Part shown: piece by piece, positions 1 to 7,480 of the stretch | Layout: every line of letters begins with the position of its first letter | Position numbering within the stretch: position 1 is the first letter of the stretch | Assembly: GCA_025999735.1 (NCBI GenBank) | Contig: BNXR01000085.1 | Coordinates: 1-8,417 of the forward strand | Origin: Bacteroidia bacterium | GTDB taxonomy: Bacteria > Bacteroidota > Bacteroidia > Bacteroidales > Marinifilaceae | DNA length: 8,417 nt | Reading direction: 5' to 3' | Position numbers and translations under genes: made by a program | The notes under the pieces: generated by a model | Seen by the model: only the letters and a program-made list of their open reading frames with translations | Databases searched by the model: none | Told to the model about the DNA's origin: nothing

Positions 1-369
1 TCCCTGTACTTGGTTAGCGAAGGCAGCGTTGATACGATTCGAGATTTCCGCTCGTTTTTCTACAAAAGCTTCAATAGGATATTCGGCGATGATGGCATTG
101 ATTTTTTCGGCTAAAGTCGGTCGCAATAGGGTGATTTCAATGTTTTTACCGTAAGTTTGGTAAACGCGGTCAATTTTCTGAGGGTCAAGTGCATATACCA
201 AACCCACTTCGACGGCGATTGTTTGGATGTCACTGGATGACACTTCCTGCTTCATCGTCAGGTTGTTATCTCTAATGGATAATTTCTCGACAGCGTCAAT
301 TAGCGGGTATTTAAAATGCAATCCCTCACCGACATTATCGGCAAGTCTACCGAAGCGGAGGATGACACC
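1..369 (-). CDS. SPFH/prohibitin-like (Band 7) membrane protein, fragment lacking both ends
   Basis: The minus strand is open and reads as the start of an SPFH domain. Going downstream one reads GVILRFGRL, then EGLHFKYPLIDAVEKL, then a stretch with SSSDIQTIAVEVGLVYALDP, and at the window edge RINAAFANQVQG. The RFG...GLHFK.P.ID pattern is typical of stomatin, prohibitin and HflK/HflC-type proteins, which are membrane-anchored scaffolds that oligomerise in membrane microdomains and often bind FtsH-like proteases. The expected N-terminal membrane anchor (about 25 to 35 residues) is missing: at roughly position 361-372 the SPFH sequence stops matching and antisense tsaC sequence begins. The other end runs off the window. 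I see no start codon that would give a normal protein. Family assignment is fairly secure; the precise subfamily is not. Confidence 0.75.
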
Positions 370-832
370 AACTCCAAGGCGGTAGAGCGCATTTATAAAC
401 TGAAGCAGCGGGATGATACTAAAAATATGCTGGTACTCTTGGACGATGTCGGTAAAATCGCCTCTTATGCCGATGTACCGGACATCGCTTTGGAACTGAT
501 TGAGATGAGTGACAAACCGTTGACTATCATCTACCCGAACGCCAAAGGTTTGTCCCCCGCTCTTATCGGCGCGGACAAAACTGTCGGAATACGCATCACG
601 AGGGAAGAATTTAGCAAATCACTACTCTTTCGTCTCAACCGTCCCTTAGTGTCCACTTCCGCCAACGTCAGCGGTCAGCCGGCTCCCACGTGCTTTGCCG
701 ATATTTCCGATGACATCAAAAAAAACGTTGATTATATGGTGGATTTCAGAAAAAACGAAACGAAAAATCCGCCCCCCTTCAAGCATCATCAAATTGGAAA
801 TGAACGGGACAATACAAATTATCAGACCGTGA
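366..832 (+). pseudogene. tsaC: TsaC (Sua5/YrdC) threonylcarbamoyl-AMP synthase, 5'-truncated and frameshifted
   Basis: TsaC/Sua5 makes threonylcarbamoyl-AMP from threonine, bicarbonate and ATP, the first step of t6A37 tRNA modification. The family match starts at TNSKAVERIYKLKQRDDT and continues through MLVLLDD, KPLTIIYP, VGIRIT and the diagnostic RPLVSTSANVSGQPAP. Two defects are visible. The N-terminus, including the expected ligand-binding YPTDT-type motif, is absent; sequence upstream of about 366 is antisense SPFH gene, so the ATG at 316 is not a genuine start. Near the 3' end a run of six C (772-777) shifts the frame. Removing one C restores PSSIIKLEMNGTIQIIRP followed by TGA at 830-832, the normal C-terminus, ending 6 bases before tsaB. 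Unrepaired, the frame runs to 906 inside tsaB with a nonsense tail. TsaC is normally essential, so an artefact or a second copy is likely. Confidence 0.85.
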
Positions 833-838
833 GGAGAT

Positions 839-1618
839 ATGGCACTCATATTAAATATAGACAGTTCTACCGACATTTGTTCGGTCGCATTAGCAGCAGA
901 TGCTGAACTCATCAGCCTGAAAGAAAGCAATGAAGGACAGAATCACTCCCTTTTATTAGCCAAATTTGTAAAAGAAGTGTTGGTAGAAAATGGATTAGAG
1001 GGACCTTTGGGACTAAACAAATTAGATGCGATTGCCGTCAGCATGGGACCAGGTTCCTATACCGGTTTGCGCATCGGTGTTTCGTTGGCAAAAGGACTTT
1101 GCTTTGCAGCCTCAAAACCCCTGCTCGCCGTCAATACACTGCAAGCTCTGACATTCGCAGCCCTTAGAGAAGCCAAAAAACAGGAAATCAAAACACAAGA
1201 AATAAATTTCCAGGGAATTGCACCTCAGCTAATCGACCCTACCGACAATGCTCGCGCATGGTATTGCCCGATGCTTGATGCTCGCAGAATGGAGGTATAT
1301 ACCGCCTTTTATGACTACAATATGCGCACAATGATAGACACAAAAGCAAAAGTCATTGATGCTGACTCGTTTGCCGACATCTTGAACGAACATAAAGTTT
1401 GGTTTTTTGGTAATGGTAGCGATAAAATCCATTCTATCCTCCATTCCCCGAACGCCCATTTTTTGGAGGGTATTGAGACATCCGCCGGAAATATGATCCA
1501 AGTAGCGGACGAAAAATTTAAACAAGGACAGTTTGAAGACCTTGCTTATTTTGAACCTTTCTATCTAAAAGATTTTATAGCCACCACTCCCCGCAAAAAT
1601 GTGCTTACGAAAAAATAA
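839..1618 (+). CDS. tsaB: TsaB, t6A tRNA modification complex subunit
   Basis: TsaB is the inactive paralogue of the TsaD threonylcarbamoyltransferase. In bacteria it dimerises with TsaD and, with TsaE, transfers the threonylcarbamoyl group to A37 of ANN-decoding tRNAs in the cytoplasm. The 259-residue protein begins with the ASKHA-fold phosphate-1 strand ([16 protein letters not shown], residues 3-18), has QNHSLLL (35-41) and the family hallmark [12 protein letters not shown] (69-80). It ends with [11 protein letters not shown], as in Bacteroidetes homologues. It is slightly longer than the usual 220-235 residues because of an insertion around residues 113-140. The ATG at 839 is preceded by AGGAG, but only 2 bases away, too close for a classical Shine-Dalgarno, and lies 6 bases after the repaired tsaC stop. 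The arrangement implies co-transcription and a shared pathway with tsaC. The gene itself looks intact. Confidence 0.95.
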   Translation: MALILNIDSSTDICSVALAADAELISLKESNEGQNHSLLLAKFVKEVLVENGLEGPLGLNKLDAIAVSMGPGSYTGLRIGVSLAKGLCFAASKPLLAVNTLQALTFAALREAKKQEIKTQEINFQGIAPQLIDPTDNARAWYCPMLDARRMEVYTAFYDYNMRTMIDTKAKVIDADSFADILNEHKVWFFGNGSDKIHSILHSPNAHFLEGIETSAGNMIQVADEKFKQGQFEDLAYFEPFYLKDFIATTPRKNVLTKK

Positions 1619-1636
1619 TTTTCCAATCTTTCGTAT

Positions 1637-1644
1637 TATCTTTG
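1637..1644 (+). promoter_or_regulatory. Bacteroidetes-type -7 promoter element for leuB
   Basis: TATCTTTG matches the Bacteroidetes -7 consensus TAnnTTTG and lies just after the tsaB stop. A matching -33 TTTG is not evident 19-21 bases upstream, so this is a one-element prediction. The expected transcription start would be around 1650, giving a leader of about 20 bases before the ATG at 1672. Confidence 0.6.
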
Positions 1645-1671
1645 CGTTTCAAAATTCACAATATAGATAAT

Positions 1672-2745
1672 ATGAATAAAACGATAAACATTGCAGTCCT
1701 TCCGGGCGATGGGGTTGGTCCCGAGATTATAGAACAGGCACTGAAAGCCACGATAGCCGTTTGTAAGAAATTCGGTCATGAGTTGAAATATTCATTTGGA
1801 ATTGTCGGTGCTACGGCGATAGACCAAGTGGGAGACCCTTACCCACAGGATACCCACGAGCTTTGTATGCAGTCGGATGCCGTACTTTTCGGTGCCATTG
1901 GTTCCCCAAAATATGATAATAATCCCTCTGCCAAGGTGAGACCAGAACAAGGATTGTTGAAAATGCGTAAAGAATTGGGCTTGTATGCGAATATACGTCC
2001 CGTAGCCACTTTCCCCTCTTTGATACACAAGTCCCCTCTACGTGCCGACTTGGTGGAAGGGGCTGATTTCATGTGTGTCCGCGAACTGACAGGGGGACTT
2101 TATTTCGGTCGCCCGCAAGGTAGAAGCGAAGACGGTAACACAGCTTATGACACCTGCATTTATACACGTGAGGAAGTGGAGCGTATCCTGCATCTTGCCT
2201 TTAAATTTGCCGGTCAGCGCCGCAAAAAATTAACCGTAGTAGATAAAGCCAATGTATTAGCCACCTCAAGACTGTGGCGACAAGTTGCGCAGGAATTGGC
2301 AGCACAATACCCTGATATTGAGACCGAATATATGTTTGTGGACAACGCCGCTATGCGCATCATCCAATGGCCTAAAAGTTTTGATGTCTTAGTGACGGAA
2401 AATTTGTTTGGTGACATTTTGACCGATGAGGCTTCTGTCATCACGGGCTCCTTAGGATTGTCGCCGTCGGCTTCGATAGGTATTCATACTTCCTTGTTTG
2501 AGCCGATTCACGGTTCCTATCCGCAGGCTGCTGGCAAGGATATTGCCAATCCGCTCGCTACGATTCTCTCCGCAGCTATGATGTTTGAGTATGCCTTTGA
2601 TTTGAAGGCAGAAGGGGCTGAAATTCGCCGCGCTGTGGCCGATTCGCTCACTGATGGTGTTGTGACAGAAGATATTAGCGAAATAGGAAAGGCATACGGA
2701 ACAAAAGAAGTGGGTGATTATATCGCAAAAAAAATAATGTGCTGA
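1672..2745 (+). CDS. leuB: 3-isopropylmalate dehydrogenase
   Basis: LeuB oxidises and decarboxylates (2R,3S)-3-isopropylmalate to 2-oxoisocaproate, with NAD+ and Mg2+ or Mn2+, in leucine synthesis. From the ATG at 1672 the protein is 357 residues, the normal family length. Visible features are the N-terminal PGDGVGPEI (11-19), R99 and R109 in [17 protein letters not shown]137 and Y144 in [13 protein letters not shown]192 in VVDKANVL, D224 in MFVDNAAM, and D248 and D252 in [12 protein letters not shown]. The spacing of these matches the known substrate- and metal-binding residues of the family. The cofactor loop [15 protein letters not shown] (280-294) fits an NAD-dependent isopropylmalate enzyme better than an isocitrate dehydrogenase. 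A TTG in the same frame at 1642 is rejected as start because it forms part of the -7 promoter box. No other leu gene is visible nearby, so leuB stands alone in this window. Confidence 0.95.
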   Translation: MNKTINIAVLPGDGVGPEIIEQALKATIAVCKKFGHELKYSFGIVGATAIDQVGDPYPQDTHELCMQSDAVLFGAIGSPKYDNNPSAKVRPEQGLLKMRKELGLYANIRPVATFPSLIHKSPLRADLVEGADFMCVRELTGGLYFGRPQGRSEDGNTAYDTCIYTREEVERILHLAFKFAGQRRKKLTVVDKANVLATSRLWRQVAQELAAQYPDIETEYMFVDNAAMRIIQWPKSFDVLVTENLFGDILTDEASVITGSLGLSPSASIGIHTSLFEPIHGSYPQAAGKDIANPLATILSAAMMFEYAFDLKAEGAEIRRAVADSLTDGVVTEDISEIGKAYGTKEVGDYIAKKIMC

Positions 2746-2761
2746 TATTGTTGATAAGAAA

Positions 2762-2794
2762 GCAACCCGCAGGAATATTTTATAAATATGTTGC
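2762..2794 (+). terminator. Weak hairpin after leuB, possible terminator
   Basis: GCAAC (2762-2766) pairs with GTTGC (2790-2794), and within it ATATTT (2775-2780) pairs with AAATAT (2784-2789) around a three-base loop, leaving an unpaired segment on the 5' side. It lies 17 bases after the leuB stop. There is no clear T tract directly after it, so termination here is only a suggestion. Confidence 0.25.
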
Positions 2795-2829
2795 CTAAAA
2801 ATAGCGAAAACGACTTTTTTATTCACGCG

Positions 2830-2861
2830 TTTGGAATTTTCACAATTTTGAGCTAACTTTG
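2830..2861 (+). promoter_or_regulatory. Bacteroidetes sigma-ABfr-type promoter for clpC-bioD
   Basis: A -33 TTTG at 2830-2833 and a -7 TAACTTTG at 2854-2861 are separated by 20 bases, matching the Bacteroidetes primary sigma consensus TTTG-N19-21-TAnnTTTG. The predicted transcription start near 2867 would leave a very short leader of about 17 bases before the clpC ATG at 2884. This indicates that clpC and bioD form their own transcription unit, separate from leuB. Confidence 0.8.
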
Positions 2862-2883
2862 CGTTTTTAAAGTAGAGATATTA

Positions 2884-5496
2884 ATGGAGATGAAAAAAGA
2901 CGATATGCAGAAGTTACAACAGATTTTAACTTCCGCAGGGAAAGAAGCCATACGACTTGGGAATGCGAAAATTCAACCAGAACATTTATTTTTAGCGATA
3001 TTAAGAACGGCTGCTGGCGAAGCACTGGACATCTTGGTCTCCTTGGATTTGGATTTTTTTGCCGTAAATGACCTTATCGAAAACAATTTGAAAAAGGAAA
3101 AAGGCAAAATTGATTCTATTGCCGACCTTGGTGCGACCAATGGCACAAAGACAATCATCAATAACGTCCAGCGTGAAGCAGAACGATTAGGTGATGACCA
3201 TATTGATACAGAGCATGTTATGCTGTCAATATTGAAAAATTTATCACGTAATATGACCCATTTGTTGAAGTCTGCGGGCATTGATTACAAAGCTTTTATG
3301 GAGCAATTGTTGAAAACGCGTGAAAGCAAACAGTCTTATGGAGACCTCATGACTGCGGGCGAATTCGTGAATGGATTTAGCGATGATGACGACGGTGATG
3401 ATGACGATGACGATGACGATGATGAAAGGGATGAGCACGAGAGGCTGTATGCCCAGCAGGTGGCTACCCAAACCACTGCTGTTCAGTCATCAGGTCCTTC
3501 CAAAACACCGTTTTTAGATAATTTTGGAACAGACCTCACACGGCAGGCCGAAGCCGGTAGTTTAGACCCGATTATAGGCAGAGACAAGGAGATTGAGCGT
3601 TTGGTACAGATATTAAGTCGGCGGAAAAAGAATAATCCGGTACTGATTGGTGAATCAGGTGTCGGAAAATCTGCTATAGCCGAAGGACTTGCCCTGAAGA
3701 TTGTACAGAAGAAAGTGCCCGGAACGCTCTGGGACAAACGGGTGGTCTCCTTAGATATGACTTCGATTGTGGCAGGCACGAAATATAGAGGTCAGTTTGA
3801 GGAACGCATCAAGGCGATTTTACACGAAATCACCAAATGCAAAAACGTGATACTCTTTATTGACGAAATTCATACTATTGTAGGTGGTGGTGCGGGATTA
3901 GATGCTGCGAACATGCTGAAACCGGCCTTAGCAAAGGGCGATTTGCAGTGCATCGGTGCGACAACCTTGGATGAATATCGACAGAACATTGAAAAAGACG
4001 GGGCATTAGAACGGCGGTTTCAGAAAGTGTTGGTTGACCCCACTACCGCTCCGGAAACATTGGAAATTCTTGCCAACATTAAATCCCGTTACGAGGACCA
4101 TCACAATGTAACCTATACAGACGAGGCGATACAATCTTGCGTGAAACTGACGGTGCGTTACGTTCCCGATCGCTTGCTGCCGGACAAAGCAATAGATGCT
4201 CTGGATGAAGCCGGTGCGCGGGTGCATATCAACAATATCAGTGTACCTGTAACGCTTGAAACAATTGAAAAAGAGTTGGCAGATGTTCGGAACAAGAAGA
4301 AGGAGTCGGCGGCTTCGGACCATTTTGAAGAGGCAGCAGCTTGTAGGGACAAGGAACTCCAACTGATGACGGTGCTGGAAAAAGAAAAAGAGAAATGGAA
4401 GCATGAACTGAATGAAAACCGAGTGATAGTAACAGAAGAACATGTGGCAGAGGTGGTTGCGATGATGACAGGTGTACCTGTACAGCGCATTGCCAAAACC
4501 GAAAACATGAAATTGTTGCAGATGCACGCCGAATTGGCAGAAAAAATTGTCGGACAGGACGAAGCCATAGAGAAAATCGTGAAAGCCATCCATCGAAATC
4601 GCACCGGCTTGAAGGATCCTAACAGACCTATCGGCTCATTTATCTTCTTAGGTCCTACAGGAGTGGGAAAAACGCAGTTGGCGAAAGTGCTGGCGAAATA
4701 CTTGTTCGACTCGGACGATGCGCTGATACGTATTGATATGAGTGAATATACGGAGAAATTTTCTGTTTCCCGATTAGTGGGAGCTCCTCCGGGATATGTG
4801 GGCTATGAAGAAGGGGGACAGTTGACGGAAAAAGTCCGCCGCAAGCCGTATTCAGTCATTTTACTGGATGAGATTGAAAAGGCACATCCCGAGATTTTTA
4901 ACCTTCTCTTGCAGATGTTGGATGACGGACAGTTGACCGATAGTTTGGGGCGAAAAGTTGATTTCAAAAATACCATCATCATCATGACCTCTAATGCCGG
5001 TACGCGACAATTGAAAGATTTCGGTCGTGGGATTGGCTTTGGAACAGAAAATCGGATGACGGATAAGAAATATACAACGGATGTACTCAGTAAGTCGTTG
5101 AAAAATACCTTTTCACCAGAATTTTTGAACAGAATAGACGATGTGATTTATTTCAATTTCTTGACAAAAGAGAACATTCACAAGATTATAGATATAGAAT
5201 TATCACATTTGAGCAAGCGCGTTGACGAACTTGGCTATACGCTCAATGTATCACAGGAAACAAAGGAGTTTTTGACAGAAAAGGGATATGACCCGCAGTA
5301 TGGCGTGCGCCCATTGAAGCGAACAATACAGAAATACTTGGAGAACGAGTTGGCAGAGGCTATCCTGAAAAAGGAGTTGTCGACAGGTGGTGTGTTAGAA
5401 ACAGTGCCGGATAAAGAGATGGACAAGGTATTGATTAAGAGCAAAAGAGCAGGCAAAATATCGGGCAATATTCATAAGGAAAAAAACAGAGAATGA
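2884..5496 (+). CDS. clpC: ClpC-type AAA+ ATPase, ClpP protease unfoldase
   Basis: This 870-residue protein is a two-ring Hsp100 unfoldase that threads substrates into ClpP. In order it shows: a double Clp N-domain (about 8-145), an extremely acidic linker (166-186), AAA+ domain 1 with Walker A GESGVGKS (256-263), Walker B VILFIDE (322-328) and LERRF (375-379), a short middle domain with a UVR-like FEEAAACRD segment (481-489), then AAA+ domain 2 with Walker A GPTGVGKT (590-597), Walker [14 protein letters not shown] (658-670), the FLNRID box (747-752) and sensor-2 GVRPLKR (807-813). The short middle domain and the IGF tripeptide in GRGIGFG (714-720), the expected ClpP-docking loop, argue for ClpC and against ClpB. 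ATG codons at 2884 and 2890 are both possible starts. A Bacteroidetes promoter lies just upstream. Its stop overlaps the bioD start (ATGA), suggesting translational coupling. Confidence 0.95.
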   Translation: MEMKKDDMQKLQQILTSAGKEAIRLGNAKIQPEHLFLAILRTAAGEALDILVSLDLDFFAVNDLIENNLKKEKGKIDSIADLGATNGTKTIINNVQREAERLGDDHIDTEHVMLSILKNLSRNMTHLLKSAGIDYKAFMEQLLKTRESKQSYGDLMTAGEFVNGFSDDDDGDDDDDDDDDERDEHERLYAQQVATQTTAVQSSGPSKTPFLDNFGTDLTRQAEAGSLDPIIGRDKEIERLVQILSRRKKNNPVLIGESGVGKSAIAEGLALKIVQKKVPGTLWDKRVVSLDMTSIVAGTKYRGQFEERIKAILHEITKCKNVILFIDEIHTIVGGGAGLDAANMLKPALAKGDLQCIGATTLDEYRQNIEKDGALERRFQKVLVDPTTAPETLEILANIKSRYEDHHNVTYTDEAIQSCVKLTVRYVPDRLLPDKAIDALDEAGARVHINNISVPVTLETIEKELADVRNKKKESAASDHFEEAAACRDKELQLMTVLEKEKEKWKHELNENRVIVTEEHVAEVVAMMTGVPVQRIAKTENMKLLQMHAELAEKIVGQDEAIEKIVKAIHRNRTGLKDPNRPIGSFIFLGPTGVGKTQLAKVLAKYLFDSDDALIRIDMSEYTEKFSVSRLVGAPPGYVGYEEGGQLTEKVRRKPYSVILLDEIEKAHPEIFNLLLQMLDDGQLTDSLGRKVDFKNTIIIMTSNAGTRQLKDFGRGIGFGTENRMTDKKYTTDVLSKSLKNTFSPEFLNRIDDVIYFNFLTKENIHKIIDIELSHLSKRVDELGYTLNVSQETKEFLTEKGYDPQYGVRPLKRTIQKYLENELAEAILKKELSTGGVLETVPDKEMDKVLIKSKRAGKISGNIHKEKNRE

Positions 5497-6194
5497 CGAC
5501 CGCATATTTTGTAAGTGGCATCGATACGGATGTCGGCAAGTCAGTGGTGACGGGTATATTGGCGCGTTCTTTACAGTCCCAAGGGCATAAGGTTATCACC
5601 CAAAAATTTGTGCAGACAGGGTGCGTGGGCATCTCGGAAGATATTGAAACCCACCGGCACATTATGGGCATCGAATTACAGGAAGTTGACTTAAACGGCA
5701 CTACTTGCCCGTTTGTTTTTGCCTATCCGGCCTCCCCCCACCTGGCGGCGGCAATGGACAACAAACAGGTTGAACCGGAAATAATTCGCCAAGCAACCAA
5801 AGAGTTGGAACGCAAGTATGAAATAGTGCTGGTGGAAGGTGCTGGTGGTCTGTATGTTCCTATTAGTCACAGTCTTATGACAATTGATTATATCCGTAAT
5901 TACAACTATCCGTTAATCCTCGTCACTTCTCCTAAATTAGGGAGTATCAACCACACACTCATGTCGTTGGAGCTATGCAGACTGCACAAAATCAATGTGG
6001 CAGCCATTGTATATAACGATTATCCTAAAAGTAGCGAACCCATCAAAAGCGATACACTGAACATCATCAAGTATTATATCTGTCGATTTTATCCGCATTG
6101 CCAAATTTTGGAATTACCTTTTATTGAAAATATGGGTACCGGCGGTGAATATCCGTCCTTACTTATCACTCGTACATCATCAAGTCCTCAATGA
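5493..6194 (+). CDS. bioD: Dethiobiotin synthetase
   Basis: BioD closes the ureido ring of dethiobiotin from 7,8-diaminopelargonate, CO2 and ATP, the penultimate step of biotin synthesis. The 233-residue protein has the P-loop GIDTDVGKS (9-17), a lysine at 38 in TQKFVQTG at the position of the catalytic KPVxSG-type motif, the substrate-binding segment YPASPHLAAA (78-87) and VEGAGGLYVPI (114-124). Length is near the family norm. The start codon overlaps the clpC stop by 4 bases (ATGA), so it is probably translated by coupling from the clpC message and shares its promoter. No bioA, bioB or bioF is present here. The 3' end faces the nucleoside-hydrolase gene on the other strand; if that gene's frameshift is repaired, the two overlap tail to tail by 29 bases. 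Confidence 0.93.
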   Translation: MTTAYFVSGIDTDVGKSVVTGILARSLQSQGHKVITQKFVQTGCVGISEDIETHRHIMGIELQEVDLNGTTCPFVFAYPASPHLAAAMDNKQVEPEIIRQATKELERKYEIVLVEGAGGLYVPISHSLMTIDYIRNYNYPLILVTSPKLGSINHTLMSLELCRLHKINVAAIVYNDYPKSSEPIKSDTLNIIKYYICRFYPHCQILELPFIENMGTGGEYPSLLITRTSSSPQ

Positions 6195-6262
6195 CATCAA
6201 TCAGCTCCTGCACCGGCATTTCCCATGTCAGGTGTCGTGTTAATATGTTCCCAAAATGTTCG
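6166..6262 (-). other. Out-of-frame C-terminal tail of the nucleoside-hydrolase-like lipoprotein
   Basis: In a shifted minus-strand frame the gene upstream continues with FEHFGNILTRHLTWEMP, then VQELIDVIEDLMMYE and a TGA at 6166-6168. This is 32 residues of plausible amphipathic helical sequence, unlike a random out-of-frame read. Adding a single base to the A run at 6263-6265 (T on the coding strand) joins it to the main frame after MESAL, giving a 419-residue protein. It would overlap the bioD 3' end by 29 bases. Whether the shift is real or a sequence error cannot be told from the window. Confidence 0.55.
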
Positions 6263-7424
6263 AAAGAGCAGATTCCATAATTTCGTTGTAATCGGGATGG
6301 ATATATTGGAATACCTTGACGGTACTCTCTTTTACATTCAAGTTTCCTTGAATAATATGTTCTTGGGCTTCTAATTCCGTTTGAGAAAGTTGAATGGGCG
6401 CAAAAGCGTACACCTCAACTTCTTTGTCGCTAATTCCCAATTTTTGGGCTACCTGTGGAGAACAGGCAAAATAGCCCCCATTCAGTCCAGCATAAATTTT
6501 GCGACCCGCAGCATGGAAAAAAGCAGGAGTACTCCAAATCCATTTTTCCTTTGTGGTAAGTTCTTCGGGCGTACGGTTCAAGTATGGAATAGGGTCTTCT
6601 TTGGATGCGGTGAAAGCATAATGGAAAAAATTGTGGAGCCGTGCCGAGACGTTTTTCAAACATTCTGCCTGATTGGGTATGGTGAAGCAGGTGTTATAGG
6701 TATTGTCGTTTTTTGCCAATACATCTTCCTTTGTTGCTTGCCGGTAAGGTCCGTTCGGGATACAGGGACACCAATAAATAGGTAGCCTGCTCTTTAAAAG
6801 GCAAATGTAGGCATTGGGGTCTAAGCCGGCATTACATTCATCTTGTTTGCCGCTCGGTCCGTTTCCGGCACTGATATACATGGCGGAAACTTTTTGCCGC
6901 AACAATTCCGGGTCACGGTTGTATGCCGCCGCAAAATCAGTACAACTGCCGACCAAAAACATGAGCACTTTCTCATCGGATTCGCGGAGAGATTTAAGTA
7001 TCAAATCTACCCCGCCCTGAAATTGCGCTACCTGCTCTTTGGCCTGGCCATCGGGAGAATTCAACGGCTGATTCAAACCAATGGAGTATGGTGGTATGGG
7101 ACGACCGGTAATAGCAGCGATTTGCTCAAGCGGAACGCGCCCAAATTCATCCGGTGTACGAGAAAATTCATCCGCTATACGAGTATGGTTTGACACATCA
7201 AATATAAACGCCTTTACATCAAATTCCTGCATCATAAACAAGGTAGCCAAATCATAATGGTCATCGGGGTCTGCCGGCGGATTAAAAAGGTCGGACGAAT
7301 AGATGATAGGTATCCGTTTTGTTTCTTGTTTTTCTGCACACGAATAGGTAAAGCATACTATCAAAAGGAAAGGGAGCACTCCTACTAACGAAATGTTCAA
7401 CCATTTTAATTTAACTGAGTTCAT
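6240..7424 (-). CDS. Secreted lipoprotein with divergent nucleoside-hydrolase-like fold
   Basis: The 394-residue product has an N-terminal signal peptide (positively charged start, hydrophobic residues 11-27) ending in a lipobox-like TYSC with cysteine 29, so it is probably a membrane-anchored lipoprotein. The mature part resembles the inosine/uridine-preferring nucleoside hydrolase family: DPDDHYDLATL (52-62) takes the place of the calcium-binding DxDPGxDD motif; VLMFLVGSCTDFAAAYNRDP (153-172) matches the GPLTNLAxAxxxDP segment; and ECNAGLDPNAY (196-206) matches the ExNxxxDPxA motif. Family members hydrolyse N-glycosidic bonds of nucleosides using a Ca2+-bound aspartate cluster. The altered first motif makes the substrate uncertain; it could act on another ribosyl or sugar compound. 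The C-terminus as read (SNILGTY) appears frameshifted, and the true tail probably lies at 6166-6262. No consensus promoter was seen directly upstream on the minus strand. Confidence 0.75.
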   Translation of the reverse strand: MNSVKLKWLNISLVGVLPFLLIVCFTYSCAEKQETKRIPIIYSSDLFNPPADPDDHYDLATLFMMQEFDVKAFIFDVSNHTRIADEFSRTPDEFGRVPLEQIAAITGRPIPPYSIGLNQPLNSPDGQAKEQVAQFQGGVDLILKSLRESDEKVLMFLVGSCTDFAAAYNRDPELLRQKVSAMYISAGNGPSGKQDECNAGLDPNAYICLLKSRLPIYWCPCIPNGPYRQATKEDVLAKNDNTYNTCFTIPNQAECLKNVSARLHNFFHYAFTASKEDPIPYLNRTPEELTTKEKWIWSTPAFFHAAGRKIYAGLNGGYFACSPQVAQKLGISDKEVEVYAFAPIQLSQTELEAQEHIIQGNLNVKESTVKVFQYIHPDYNEIMESALSNILGTY

Positions 7425-7468
7425 AATCTTTTATTTAATTTTTTATCTTGCTAATCTTTTAATCTTGG
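7424..7468. repeat. Short AATCTT-type direct repeats between two minus-strand genes
   Basis: TAATCTTTTA occurs at 7424-7433 and again at 7452-7461, with related TATCTTG at 7444-7450 and AATCTTG at 7461-7467. Together they form a short, AT-rich, degenerate iteration directly after the stop of the PD-(D/E)XK remnant and running to the start of the lipoprotein gene. No function is apparent. A low-complexity origin is possible. Confidence 0.4.
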
Positions 7469-7480
7469 CAAAATCCTGGT

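Noticed and set aside
316..365. ATG at 316 as the true start of tsaC
   Set aside because: The codons from 316 to about 366 are antisense SPFH-domain sequence and bear no resemblance to a TsaC N-terminus.
1642..1671. TTG at 1642 as the leuB start
   Set aside because: This TTG is part of the TATCTTTG promoter box and would lie upstream of the expected transcription start; the ATG at 1672 gives a family-typical N-terminus.
4006..4604. Long minus-strand open frames across clpC
   Set aside because: They are antisense to conserved ClpC codons, are rich in Cys, Phe and Ser, and show no domain-like pattern.
2884..5496. ClpB (disaggregase) as identity of the large AAA+ protein
   Set aside because: The long ClpB coiled-coil middle domain is absent, the middle segment is short and UVR-like, and a ClpP-docking IGF loop is present.
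6381..7193. Plus-strand open frames opposite the lipoprotein gene
   Set aside because: They mirror the codons of the nucleoside-hydrolase-like protein and have no recognisable motifs or start context of their own.
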